Shown here: piece by piece, positions 41,990-50,316 of the stretch
Layout: every line of letters starts with the position of its first letter
Position numbering within the stretch: position 1 is the stretch's first letter
Notes under the pieces: model-generated
Database searches by the model: none
The model's input: the letters and a program-made list of their open reading frames with translations, nothing else
Told to the model about the DNA's origin: nothing
Source of the DNA: CAZCPB01 sp044223975
GTDB lineage: Bacteria; Planctomycetota; Phycisphaerae; Phycisphaerales; UBA1924
Direction: 5' to 3'
Assembly (NCBI GenBank): GCA_044223975.1
Contig: JBGALI010000017.1
Coordinates: 61,676 to 125,675, forward strand
Length of the DNA stretch: 64,000 nt
Position numbers and translations under genes: made by a program

Positions 41990-42118
41990 TCAGCGGGAGG
42001 CGACCAGGAGTGCCGGAATCGCGAGCCAGAGCAGGCCCTTGATCAGGAAGAACAGGAAGCCGGCGACGCCGAACCTGGCGACCCAGCGGGCGATGGGCTT
42101 TGGGAACGGGCACTGCAT
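41990..42118 (-). CDS. 42-residue membrane peptide
   Basis: A short open frame starting ATG at 42118 and ending TGA at 41990. It encodes a basic, Pro-containing N-terminus (MQCPFPKPIARWVARFG) and a single hydrophobic segment (VAGFLFFLIKGLLWLAIPAL) ending VASR. The build, a short amphipathic start plus one FLFFLIKGLLWL-type helix, looks like a real one-span peptide and not a chance frame. Similar short peptides occur in many bacteria to my recollection, but I cannot name one. It lies 50 bases upstream of prmC and 71 bases from the divergent tyrS. Confidence 0.6.
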   Translation of the reverse strand: MQCPFPKPIARWVARFGVAGFLFFLIKGLLWLAIPALLVASR

Positions 42119-42189
42119 GGCGGGAAGTATTGGCGCCGAGCGGCTGGCTGGGAAGGCTGGCGCACCGGGCGGGCACTATCCTTGCGGCC

Positions 42190-43515
42190 ATGCCGATCGA
42201 TTTCATTGACGAGCTGAAGTGGCGGGGGATGTACTACCAGTGCACGGACGAGGCGGGGCTGCGGAAGCACCTTGCCGATCCGGGCGCGGCCATGCGCCGC
42301 GCGTACATCGGGTTTGACCCGACGGCCGACTCGCTGACGATCGGCAACATGGTCACGATCATGATGCTGGCGCACTTCCAGCGGGCCGGGCACGCGCCGG
42401 TGGTGGTGTCGGGGGGCGGGACGGGGCTGATCGGCGACCCGTCGGGGAAGTCTGCCGAGCGGGTGCTGATGACCGAGGAGGTCGCTCGCCACAACGTGGA
42501 GCGGCAGCGACGCATCTTCGACAAGCTGCTGGACTTTTCAGCGGGGGTGAAGAACAGGGCGACGGTGGTGAACAACGTGGACTGGCTGGGGAAGCTCACG
42601 TTCATCGAGGCCCTGCGCGACATCGGGAAGCACTTCTCGGTGAACATGATGATTCAGAAGGATTCGGTGAAGGGGCGGCTGGAGAATCGAGAGCAGGGGA
42701 TCAGCTACACCGAGTTCAGCTACATGATCCTGCAGGCGTACGACTACGCGCACCTCCACGAGACGATGGGCGTGACGCTCCAGATGGGCGGAAGCGACCA
42801 GTGGGGGAACATCGTCGCGGGGTCTGACCTGATCAGGAAGCGGAATGCGGTAGGAGGCGAAGGGGCGGGACCGGCGAAGGAGGCTGACGCGTTTGGCCTC
42901 ACCACGCCCCTCATCACCAAGGCCGACGGCGGCAAGTTCGGCAAGACCGAATCGGGCGCGATCTGGATGACGCCCGACCGCACCAGCCCGTACGCGTTCT
43001 ACCAGTTCTGGCTCAACGCCAGCGATGAGGATGTGCCCAAGTTCCTGAAGATCTTCACCTTCATGGGGCGCGAGGAGATCGAGGGATTGCTCGCGGGGCA
43101 CGCGGCCAATCCGGGCGCGCGCGAGGCGCACCGGGCGCTGGCTCGCCACGTGACCGAGATGCTCCACGGCAAGGCCGAGGTCGAGAACGCCGAGAACGCG
43201 GCCAAGGCCCTCTTCAGCGGCGAGATCGCGGGGCTGCCCGAGGCAACGCTGCGCGAAGTGCTGGCGAGCGTGCCGAGCAGTTCGCACGACAAGGCGACGC
43301 TGGGCGCGGGCGTGGCCGTGATGGACCTGCTGGTGACGACCAAGCTCGCGGCGTCGAAGCGCGAGGCCAAGGAATTCCTGGCGGGCGGGTCGGTGGCGGT
43401 GAACGGGAAGAAGGCGGGGGCCGAGGACAAGGTCACGAGCGCGGACCTGCTGCACGGGTCGATGATCGCGCTCCGCCGCGGCAAGAAGAGCTGGCATGTC
43501 ACCCGGTGGGAATGA
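42190..43515 (+). CDS. tyrS: tyrosyl-tRNA synthetase
   Basis: A 441-residue class I synthetase that charges tRNA-Tyr. The HIGH-equivalent signature is FDPTADSLTIGN (residues 42-53) and the KMSKS-equivalent is KFGKT (GGKFGKTESGAIW). Tyrosine-binding residues are in YTEFSYMILQAYD and MGGSDQWGNI. The C-terminal S4-like RNA-binding domain shows SKREAKEFLAGGSVAVNGKK. No T-box leader is visible in the short upstream region. It is followed by a long imperfect inverted repeat and the B12/MeaB fusion gene. Confidence 0.96.
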   Translation: MPIDFIDELKWRGMYYQCTDEAGLRKHLADPGAAMRRAYIGFDPTADSLTIGNMVTIMMLAHFQRAGHAPVVVSGGGTGLIGDPSGKSAERVLMTEEVARHNVERQRRIFDKLLDFSAGVKNRATVVNNVDWLGKLTFIEALRDIGKHFSVNMMIQKDSVKGRLENREQGISYTEFSYMILQAYDYAHLHETMGVTLQMGGSDQWGNIVAGSDLIRKRNAVGGEGAGPAKEADAFGLTTPLITKADGGKFGKTESGAIWMTPDRTSPYAFYQFWLNASDEDVPKFLKIFTFMGREEIEGLLAGHAANPGAREAHRALARHVTEMLHGKAEVENAENAAKALFSGEIAGLPEATLREVLASVPSSSHDKATLGAGVAVMDLLVTTKLAASKREAKEFLAGGSVAVNGKKAGAEDKVTSADLLHGSMIALRRGKKSWHVTRWE

Positions 43516-43521
43516 GGGGAG

Positions 43522-43597
43522 AGGGGCAGTCGGAGTGGGCAGTTGGGAAGAGACGGCTTTCCCCACTGCCCACTCCCGATTCCCCACTCCCCTGCCC
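43522..43597. repeat. long imperfect inverted repeat between tyrS and the B12/MeaB gene
   Basis: The sequence AGGGGCAGTCGGAGTGGGC and following bases (to about 43549) pair with CCCCACTGCCCACTCCCG and CCCCTGCCCC at 43560-43597, leaving a roughly 10-base loop and one bulge of about 12 bases. The core GAGTGGGCAGT/ACTGCCCACTC is perfect. It begins a few bases after the tyrS stop, so it may end its transcript, or it may be a small mobile palindrome. Confidence 0.65.
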
Positions 43598-43611
43598 CAT
43601 AGACTCTCCCT

Positions 43612-44778
43612 ATGACCACCGCCCTCAACACGCCGACCACCGAGTTTGAGAAGAAAGACCGCTGCGCCGGGCTGCCGCACAGGCCGCGGGTGTTGCTCGG
43701 CAAGATGGGGCTGGACGGCCACGACCGGGGCGTGAAGGTCATCGCGCGGGCGCTGCGCGACTCGGGCGTGCACGTGATCTACAGCGGGCTGTGGCAGACG
43801 CCGCGGAGCTTGGCGATCTCGGCGCGCGACGAGGACTGCGACGTGGTGTGCGCCTCGATGATGAGCAACTCGCACCTGGTGCTGGGGCCCAAGCTGGTCG
43901 ACGAGCTGCGCACGCTGGGGCGGGCGGACATCCCCGTGTACATGGGGGGAATCCTGCCGCAGGAGGACATCCCGACGCTGATGCAGAGCGGTGTGGCCCG
44001 GTGTTTCACCACGGGCGTGGGGCTGATGGACATCGTCGAGGCGGTGCGGGGGGCGACCAAGGAGCGGGCGGCTTCGGTGAGCGGGGGCGTGGCGACGGCG
44101 CAGCTGGCGCGCGATATCTCGATGGTGCACGGCGGCAAGGCGCTGCGGGCGGGCATAAAGCGCAAGCGGCCGGCGCGCGTGGTTGGCGTGACGGGATCTC
44201 CCGGCGCGGGCAAGAGCACGCTGGCGGCGCAGATGGTCGCGGAGTTTTCGCGCCGGGCCAAGGCGGGCGGTGGGGGGGCGGTCAAGGGGCGGTGCGCGGT
44301 GGTGGCGTTTGACCCCATGAGCCCGATCACGGGCGGGGCTCTGCTCGGAGACCGGCTGCGCGTGGATTTCAACGTGCTCGACGAGGCGGTGTACTACCGC
44401 AGCCTGGCGATCAGCGGCGAGGATTACCACGCGCTGCCGGAGATCATCGAGCTGATCGGCGGTGCGTGCGGGGGCGACGACGCGTTCGACCTGGTCTTCG
44501 TCGAAACCGTCGGCGCGGGTCAGAACGAGACCAAGATCCGCCAGCACGTGGACAAGACGCTGGTGGTGCTGACGCCGGGCATGGGAGATGCGGTGCAGAT
44601 GGACAAGGCGGGAATTCTGGAGATCGCCGACGTGTTCGTGTGCAACAAGGCGGATCACCCGGGAGAGAACGAACTGGTGCGTGACCTGCGCGACATCGCG
44701 GGGAAGCGGCCGATCGTGGAGACGGTCGCGACGCGGGCGCAGGGGGTGGGGGAGTTGCTGGATCTGGCGATGGCGTGA
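43612..44778 (+). CDS. B12-binding domain fused to a MeaB/ArgK-type GTPase
   Basis: A 388-residue fusion. Residues about 25-150 form the cobalamin-binding domain of methylmalonyl-CoA-mutase-type enzymes, with GKMGLDGHDRG holding the DxHxxG motif (Asp35, His37, Gly40) and SMMSNSHL following. Residues about 165-388 are a MeaB/ArgK G-protein with P-loop GSPGAGKST (195-203), switch segment ETVGAGQNE, and NKAD at 345-348. MeaB proteins guard loading and repair of acyl-CoA mutases. IcmF has the same two domains but continues into the catalytic mutase barrel, which is missing here. It presumably works with a mutase large subunit encoded elsewhere, acting at once as small subunit and chaperone. A strong inverted repeat lies just upstream. 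Confidence 0.88.
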   Translation: MTTALNTPTTEFEKKDRCAGLPHRPRVLLGKMGLDGHDRGVKVIARALRDSGVHVIYSGLWQTPRSLAISARDEDCDVVCASMMSNSHLVLGPKLVDELRTLGRADIPVYMGGILPQEDIPTLMQSGVARCFTTGVGLMDIVEAVRGATKERAASVSGGVATAQLARDISMVHGGKALRAGIKRKRPARVVGVTGSPGAGKSTLAAQMVAEFSRRAKAGGGGAVKGRCAVVAFDPMSPITGGALLGDRLRVDFNVLDEAVYYRSLAISGEDYHALPEIIELIGGACGGDDAFDLVFVETVGAGQNETKIRQHVDKTLVVLTPGMGDAVQMDKAGILEIADVFVCNKADHPGENELVRDLRDIAGKRPIVETVATRAQGVGELLDLAMA

Positions 44779-44800
44779 GCGTGCCTGCCGCGATTGGGAC

Positions 44801-44855
44801 GGACCTCCCCCGGCTTCGCGGACTGCCACCCCCTCCGGAGGCCCGGAGGGGGATC
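44801..44855 (-). repeat. 55-bp hairpin repeat, copy 2
   Basis: Closely similar, in reverse orientation, to the element at 24418-24472: both share GATCCCCCTCCG, CGGAGGGGGTGGC and CCGGGGGAGGTCC in the same order and spacing. It lies 22 bases after the B12/MeaB gene, where the GGAGG/CCTCC arms could form a terminator hairpin. Confidence 0.75.
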
Positions 44856-44937
44856 GGTTGCGCGGCCCATGAATCCAGTTGGCGGTGAATCGCATCGAAG
44901 GTGTACGGCGAACTCCGGTCAGCGGGAGGTACACTCG

Positions 44938-45933
44938 ATGGACATGGCTCTGGCGGCTCCGAATGGCGAGCTCGCGGTGGAATCGCCCGATGGGGGCGAG
45001 CACACCATGCAGTGCATGGAAGTGTGGGGTGGGAACGAAGCCGCGGACTCGGCGGTGAAGATGCCGGGGCTCGATGTGTGGGTTTACAGCCGGCCATACA
45101 AGGGCGACGCGAGCGGTGGGGATGTGCACTACGTGTCGCGGTGCGGGACGGGACGGATCGCGCGGCTGCTGGTGGCGGACGTGAGCGGGCACGGCAGCGA
45201 AGTCTCGGAGATCGCCATCGCGCTGCGCGGGCTAATGCGGAAGTTCGTGAACTTCCTTGATCAAAGTCGCTTCGTTGAATCACTTAACCGCGAGTTTGCG
45301 GGGTCGGCCAAGAGCGGGAACTTCGCGACGGCGGTGGTGGGGACGTACTGGGCGCCGACGCGATACCTGGTCACGTGCAACGCGGGGCATCCGCGGCCGT
45401 TTCACTATCGCGCGGCCAAAGGAAAGTGGGAACTGCTCGAGGAGGGCGCCGGGAGCGGGGATGGGCCCGCGAACCTGCCGCTGGGGATCATCGAGCCCAC
45501 GCGCTACGACCCGCACGGGGTACGGCTCGAGCGCGGGGACCTGGTGATGATCTACACCGACTCGCTCACCGAGGCTCGAGGCACGGACGGCGTGCTGTTG
45601 GGCGAGGAGGGGGCGCTGGCGATTCTGAATTCGCTGGATGCGGCGCGGCCCGAGCTGCTCACGCGCTCGCTGCTGAAGCGCGTGGAGGAATTCACCAAAG
45701 GCGAGGCGCTCTCGGATGATTCGACCGTGCTGCTGCTTCGGTGCACGGGCGAGGGGGCTCCGCGGATGGGACTGCGCGAGTCGGCCAACGCGGCGTGGCT
45801 GTTCCTGGGGCTCGTCGTGGCGCGGGTGATGGGCGGTTCGACGCCGATCCCGTGGCCGGAGCTGCGGGTCGAGAACATCGGCGGGGCGATCCTGCCGCGG
45901 CTCAATCTCACGTGGGGGAATGCGAAGGGGTGA
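44938..45933 (+). CDS. SpoIIE/RsbU-type PP2C phosphatase
   Basis: A 331-residue serine phosphatase of the SpoIIE class, which typically dephosphorylates an anti-sigma-factor antagonist. Metal-binding Asp residues lie in YKGDASGGDVHYV (Asp57, Asp62), LLVADVSGHGSEVSEIA (Asp81), IYTDSLTEARG and DDSTVLLLR. The CNAGHPRPFHYR strand is also typical. There is no obvious sensor domain, only about 45 N-terminal residues ahead of the catalytic core. The C-terminal 60 residues (after LLLRCTGEG) are an extension with a short hydrophobic part. No STAS or kinase partner is adjacent. A GGGAGGT ribosome-binding site precedes ATG 44938. Confidence 0.87.
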   Translation: MDMALAAPNGELAVESPDGGEHTMQCMEVWGGNEAADSAVKMPGLDVWVYSRPYKGDASGGDVHYVSRCGTGRIARLLVADVSGHGSEVSEIAIALRGLMRKFVNFLDQSRFVESLNREFAGSAKSGNFATAVVGTYWAPTRYLVTCNAGHPRPFHYRAAKGKWELLEEGAGSGDGPANLPLGIIEPTRYDPHGVRLERGDLVMIYTDSLTEARGTDGVLLGEEGALAILNSLDAARPELLTRSLLKRVEEFTKGEALSDDSTVLLLRCTGEGAPRMGLRESANAAWLFLGLVVARVMGGSTPIPWPELRVENIGGAILPRLNLTWGNAKG

Positions 45934-46006
45934 TGGGGGTGATGGAGGCGACCTGAATTGTGGTCACCTGCGTGCCTTCATCATGTCCGTTGCTCGTGAT
46001 GCGGCG

Positions 46007-46879
46007 CTATGCCGCGTGGCGAACGTGCTGCCGGCGCTGCTGGGCGAGCACGTAGCGGCTGATCTGCGCGACGACGAACTCGCGGTGGGCGGCGTGGTAG
46101 CTGAAGTCAAACGCGACGCCCACGTAGGTGTTCATCGAGCTGTCGATGTGGCTGTGGACGATTTTGGCGGTCACCGCCAGGGGCGCGGGGATTTCCGGCG
46201 TGAGGTTGATGCGGGTCCAGATCATGCGCGAGCGGTCAGAGCCGCTGCTGGCGGCGCGGTCGATCATCATTCCGGCGCCGCCGCCGCCGAGGTTGACGAG
46301 CTTGGCGCGGAACGGGGGGCCGACCTCGGGGAGCACCATGGGATCGGCGTCGTCCTGGGCCGCGTCGGGGGCGATTTCTCCGCGGAGCAGGGCGGAGATG
46401 TGGGCGCGGTTGGCGACTTCGGCGGCGATGACGGTGCAGGGGTCGAGCAAGGGCCAGCACTGCACCTCGGGGAGGCGGAGCTCGGCGGTGGACATGCGGT
46501 AGAACGCGCGGCGGGCGCAGCGCTCGACGTGGTCGGGGATGCGGAGTCGGATCGCGGCCGCCTGGCGCAGGGGGAGGGCGTCCTGCGCGGGGCTCAGGAC
46601 CTCGGTCTTGAACATCCAGCGGTTCTGGCCGATCGACATGCCGGCGATCAGGCGCGTTCCGGGGGCGAGCTGGATGGACTGGCCCATGGCGGTGGGCAGT
46701 TCGACGGCAATCTCGGTGTCGGTGAGCCGGAGGATGCGGACGCGCCAGACCAGGTCGGCGGGCCCTTCTGCGGCACCGGCCTCGTCGCGATCGACGCTGA
46801 GTTCGAGCCCGCCGTTGCGCTCGTAGATCTGATCAAGGCAATCGCGCCAACGCTCTGTTCTTGACCGACTGGCGGGCAT
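46007..46879 (-). CDS. PilZ-domain protein (YcgR-like layout)
   Basis: A 290-residue cytoplasmic protein with a YcgR-like N-terminal domain (about residues 40-110: beta strands with ELPTAMGQSIQLAPGTRLI) and a C-terminal PilZ domain. The c-di-GMP RxxxR motif is Arg124-Arg128 (ARRAFYR). The second motif, normally D/NxSxxG, is Asn196-Leu-Gly-Gly-Gly-Gly (NLGGGGAG), so Ser is replaced by Gly. Binding of c-di-GMP is likely but not certain. YcgR-type proteins act on the flagellar motor, though no flagellar gene is seen here. It follows the TgpA-like gene after 86 bases on the same strand. Confidence 0.78.
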   Translation of the reverse strand: MPASRSRTERWRDCLDQIYERNGGLELSVDRDEAGAAEGPADLVWRVRILRLTDTEIAVELPTAMGQSIQLAPGTRLIAGMSIGQNRWMFKTEVLSPAQDALPLRQAAAIRLRIPDHVERCARRAFYRMSTAELRLPEVQCWPLLDPCTVIAAEVANRAHISALLRGEIAPDAAQDDADPMVLPEVGPPFRAKLVNLGGGGAGMMIDRAASSGSDRSRMIWTRINLTPEIPAPLAVTAKIVHSHIDSSMNTYVGVAFDFSYHAAHREFVVAQISRYVLAQQRRQHVRHAA

Positions 46880-46965
46880 GGGACGTCTCTCCTCGAAGCG
46901 GGGTGTGGCTGGGAGGATCGACGGTCGGGGCAGCCCGTATGAGGATGGTCTGAATCCGGCGCGTC

Positions 46966-49155
46966 CTAGAAGCGTGAAGCCTCGTCAAGGGCCCGATGGA
47001 CGGCACGAAGCTCATCTTCGCCAAGGGATTGGCGGCCGAACCTCGCCCGATAGTACAGGTCGGCCGCGAGGGTTGCGGCCTCGCCCAGGCGCGGGTCGCG
47101 GGCGGCGACGTCGGCGGCGTGCGCCAGCGGCGGCTGCCAGCCGGGCTTGGGATAGCCGCGCTTGCGGAGCAGCGCGAGCATGCGGCGGAAGAACTCGGTG
47201 TGACCCAGGGCGCGGGCGAGCTCGGGGTCGGCGCGGAGAGCAGAGCGGCGGCGGAGCGAGGCCGAAAGACGGGAGGTCAGGCCGCGGGAAAGTCGCAGGA
47301 GCGCGATCGCCACGATGCTCCCGACGACGATCGCGACAGCGGCCTTGATGATGATGGGGACCGTGCCCCGCCAGCCTTCCTCGTCGTACTGCAGGCGCAG
47401 GGCGTCGAGCTTGGCGTGGAGCCACGGCTCGGGGTCGGCGCTGAAGCCAAGGAGCTTGCGGCGTGAGCTCTCGTCGAAGGAGATGAACGAAGTGGACCAG
47501 AACGTATCGATGCGGTCGAGCATCGCGGCCCAGTGCGCGCCCAGGCCCGTGGGGGGACGGAGCCGGGCCCGGAGCGTGTCGGGCGGCGTGGGGTCGAACG
47601 TCCACCACACGCGGCTGCTGACGCGGGCTTCCACCCAGGCGTGCGCGTTGGATTCGCGGACGATGTAGACATCGCGCGACTGGTCGTACTCGCCCGCGGC
47701 GTACCCCGCGACGACGCGAGCACGGATGCCGACGCTGCGGCACATGCCCGCCATGGCCGACGCGAAGTACTCGCAGTGGCCTTCCTTGCCCTCGGTGAGG
47801 AACCACTCGATTGGGTCTGTGCCGGCGCGGGGGGCACCGGCGTTGAGCGTGTACGAGAACGTTGTCCGGAGATACCTCTCGAGGACGCGGCAGGCTTCGA
47901 AGTCCTGCTCGGGCGGGCGCGATTTGGGGTCGGGGTCGATGTCGGCGTCGCGGAGCACCTGCGCTGCGATCTGCCCGACACGGGGGACGCCGAAGGTCTC
48001 GGTTGAGCGACCCCTCCCGGCCACCGTGCGTTCATTCGCCGGCGGGAGTTCCGGGGGCTCGGACGCCGCAATATACCTGAACGGTCCTGCCGCGCCCTTG
48101 CGCGACACCGTGTCGATACCGGGGCGGCTGGAGAATGTGGAAGGGACGTCGGAGGCGATCTCGACGGGGCGGTACACCAGCGGCAACGGCGCCACGGCGG
48201 CCACGTCACGCATGGCGATTTCCTGCCAGATCCCGTTCGCGCCGGGCGATCCGCCCAGGGAGAAGCGGTTGCCTGGGGGGCTGTCCTCCGACCGGGCGTC
48301 GTCTCTATTCGTGGCGGACCACGCGCCCTTGTTGTACACGTCGAGCACGGAAGCCCGAAGATAGAACACGCGTCCGTCGGCGCCCAGCGAATTCTGGTCC
48401 TTGTCCTTGAAGCGGGCCTCGAGCACGACACGGGCCGATTCTGAGATGAGGCCGGATTGGCGCAGGTCGACGTGGTCGGCCAGGCCGGTGACCCTACCGC
48501 CGGTGGGCTGGCCGAACGCGCCGGCGAGGCCGAAGCCGATGCCGCGTGGCATCACCAGGAAAATGACGGCGCTGACCACCAGCCCCATCGCCATGGCCAG
48601 GGCGAGCGTGCCGATGAACTGGCGCTTGGCGTGCGGGCCCAGGCCCACGCGCGGGCCGTCGCTGCGCTCGGGGGAGCCGACCAGTTCGTAGCCGGCGGCG
48701 ATGTGGAAGGCGGTGACGGCCATCAGCAGCGCGAGCAGGTTGGTCAGGAGGATCGCGGCCATGCCCAGCGAGGCGCCGGTGAGCATGGAGCCGACGGAGA
48801 GGAAGACCGAGAGCGTGAGGATCTGGGCGGTGTCGCGCGACTGCTTGCGGTCCCACATCTTCACCACGATGATCGCGATGAGGAACTCGCAGAACACCGA
48901 GACGGTGAGGCCGTGCAGGCCGCCCGCGTTGCGCACGCGGTACGCGCTCCAGCCGATCGCGGCCAGGACCAGCACGTCGGAAACGGGCCGGCGGGCGATG
49001 GCCTTGCCCAGCACGTCGGCGACGTACCAGCCCAGCAGCGTGATGGGCACGGCCCCGATCGCAAGCGCAGGGAAGCGGTCGGCCAGCGCGTACGAGGAGA
49101 TCGACAGCACCACGGTGACGGTGACCAGCGCATCGGACCAGCGTCGGATGGTCAT
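46966..49155 (-). CDS. TgpA-like transglutaminase-domain membrane protein
   Basis: A 729-residue protein with about six N-terminal membrane segments (residues 8-205, DUF3488-like), a periplasmic region containing a transglutaminase/protease-like domain, one further membrane segment at about 605-625, and a cytoplasmic C-terminal tail (DUF4129-like). The Cys-His-Asp triad is Cys461 (GKEGHCEYFASAM), His505 (SNAHAWVEA) and Asp521 (FDPTPP). Its ATG overlaps the DUF58 stop by 4 bases (ATGA). TgpA/DUF58 pairs usually sit with a MoxR ATPase, which is not present in this window. Function is probably in periplasmic peptide or protein processing. Confidence 0.88.
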   Translation of the reverse strand: MTIRRWSDALVTVTVVLSISSYALADRFPALAIGAVPITLLGWYVADVLGKAIARRPVSDVLVLAAIGWSAYRVRNAGGLHGLTVSVFCEFLIAIIVVKMWDRKQSRDTAQILTLSVFLSVGSMLTGASLGMAAILLTNLLALLMAVTAFHIAAGYELVGSPERSDGPRVGLGPHAKRQFIGTLALAMAMGLVVSAVIFLVMPRGIGFGLAGAFGQPTGGRVTGLADHVDLRQSGLISESARVVLEARFKDKDQNSLGADGRVFYLRASVLDVYNKGAWSATNRDDARSEDSPPGNRFSLGGSPGANGIWQEIAMRDVAAVAPLPLVYRPVEIASDVPSTFSSRPGIDTVSRKGAAGPFRYIAASEPPELPPANERTVAGRGRSTETFGVPRVGQIAAQVLRDADIDPDPKSRPPEQDFEACRVLERYLRTTFSYTLNAGAPRAGTDPIEWFLTEGKEGHCEYFASAMAGMCRSVGIRARVVAGYAAGEYDQSRDVYIVRESNAHAWVEARVSSRVWWTFDPTPPDTLRARLRPPTGLGAHWAAMLDRIDTFWSTSFISFDESSRRKLLGFSADPEPWLHAKLDALRLQYDEEGWRGTVPIIIKAAVAIVVGSIVAIALLRLSRGLTSRLSASLRRRSALRADPELARALGHTEFFRRMLALLRKRGYPKPGWQPPLAHAADVAARDPRLGEAATLAADLYYRARFGRQSLGEDELRAVHRALDEASRF

Positions 49156-50252
49156 GCGGCGGCCTCCGGCGCGGGGGCGGTCGCCGCGGTCGCGAGGACC
49201 GTGACGACGTCGGGGTGCGTCGGGTGCGCCGCGTGGGGTCGGGTCGTGATGATGAGGACCAGGTCGCCGGGCGTGTGGTCTGCCGCGTGCGTGGACGCGC
49301 CGGGGGTGGAGGTGGCGGGGAGCGAGGCGAGGGCGTCGAGGAGCGCGTCGGCGTGGCCGCGTCCCTCGCGTGCGGGGGTGCGCAGGCCGATCGCGGGGAC
49401 CACGAGACCGACGGGGGAAGCGCGGGCCCGGGCCGCCTCGACCGCGCCGGCGGCGAGGGCGATGGCGCGCTCGCCCCGCGCGGCGTCGGCGTCCAGCTCG
49501 AGAATGATCCACATGCGGACGTTGCGCGCCGAGGTGAACTGGCGTGTGAGAAGGGTTCCGGTGCGGGCGCTGGCGCGCCAGGCCACGGCGCGCGGGCTGT
49601 CACCCTCGCGGTGCTCGCGGAGCGCGAAGAACTCTCCGGAAGAGGAGCGGCGCAGGGCACGTGCGGCCATCGAGCCGGGCTCACGCGAGGTGCGCAGGAC
49701 GCCCTGTTCGAGCGCGACGGGGGCGGGCCTCACGATCACGCGCCGGGGCTGTGAGAACGTCACGCTCTTGCGGGTGAGGCCGAAGGGGAAGATGGTCCAC
49801 ACGAGCGTGCGGTCGAGGCGGGTCTCGCCGCGGGCGAGCGTGGCGCACCTGGCCTCGGCGTCCACCGACTGGCGCGGGCCCACATGGGCGACGAACGCGT
49901 TGGGCGCGGCGAGCACGGCACGCCAGTCACGCGACACGTCGCGTTTGTCGGGCAGCTCGCTGATGTTGAGAGCAAAGGCGGGGAAAAGGCGGTTGCGGTT
50001 GCGCACGCGGTAGCGGATGACAAGTTCGGAGCCGGCGTTCACGGGCTCGACGGGGAGGCGCTCGAGTTCGATGCCCATGAGAGCCGCGCCGCTCACGACG
50101 CCGCTGACGAGCAGGCCCGCGACCGCGAGGCCAAAGGCCCAGAAGAGCAGGTTGTTCTGGCTGTTGATGGCGCCGACGGCAAGGAAGATCGTGGTCAGGC
50201 CGTAGACGACGCCAGGGAGATGAAAGTGGTAGCGACGGCCGCGCCGGGCCAT
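49152..50252 (-). CDS. DUF58 protein
   Basis: A 366-residue protein with two N-terminal membrane segments (GVVYGLTTIFLAVGAINSQN and the following hydrophobic stretch) and the DUF58 signature REHREGDSPRAVAWRASAR, in a vWA-like fold. DUF58 proteins work with MoxR ATPases and transglutaminase-like proteins in envelope-related processes. The gene is coupled to the downstream TgpA-like gene by a 4-base overlap. The family-typical start is ATG 50252 (MARRGRRYHFHLPG). An in-frame GTG at 50315, one base beyond the preceding stop, is an alternative. Confidence 0.87.
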   Translation of the reverse strand: MARRGRRYHFHLPGVVYGLTTIFLAVGAINSQNNLLFWAFGLAVAGLLVSGVVSGAALMGIELERLPVEPVNAGSELVIRYRVRNRNRLFPAFALNISELPDKRDVSRDWRAVLAAPNAFVAHVGPRQSVDAEARCATLARGETRLDRTLVWTIFPFGLTRKSVTFSQPRRVIVRPAPVALEQGVLRTSREPGSMAARALRRSSSGEFFALREHREGDSPRAVAWRASARTGTLLTRQFTSARNVRMWIILELDADAARGERAIALAAGAVEAARARASPVGLVVPAIGLRTPAREGRGHADALLDALASLPATSTPGASTHAADHTPGDLVLIITTRPHAAHPTHPDVVTVLATAATAPAPEAAA

Positions 50253-50316
50253 GGGGTCGGCGAGGGGTGAGCCGACGTTGGGGTGGGTCGCGGTGCCGGC
50301 GTCGCCGAGGCGCACG

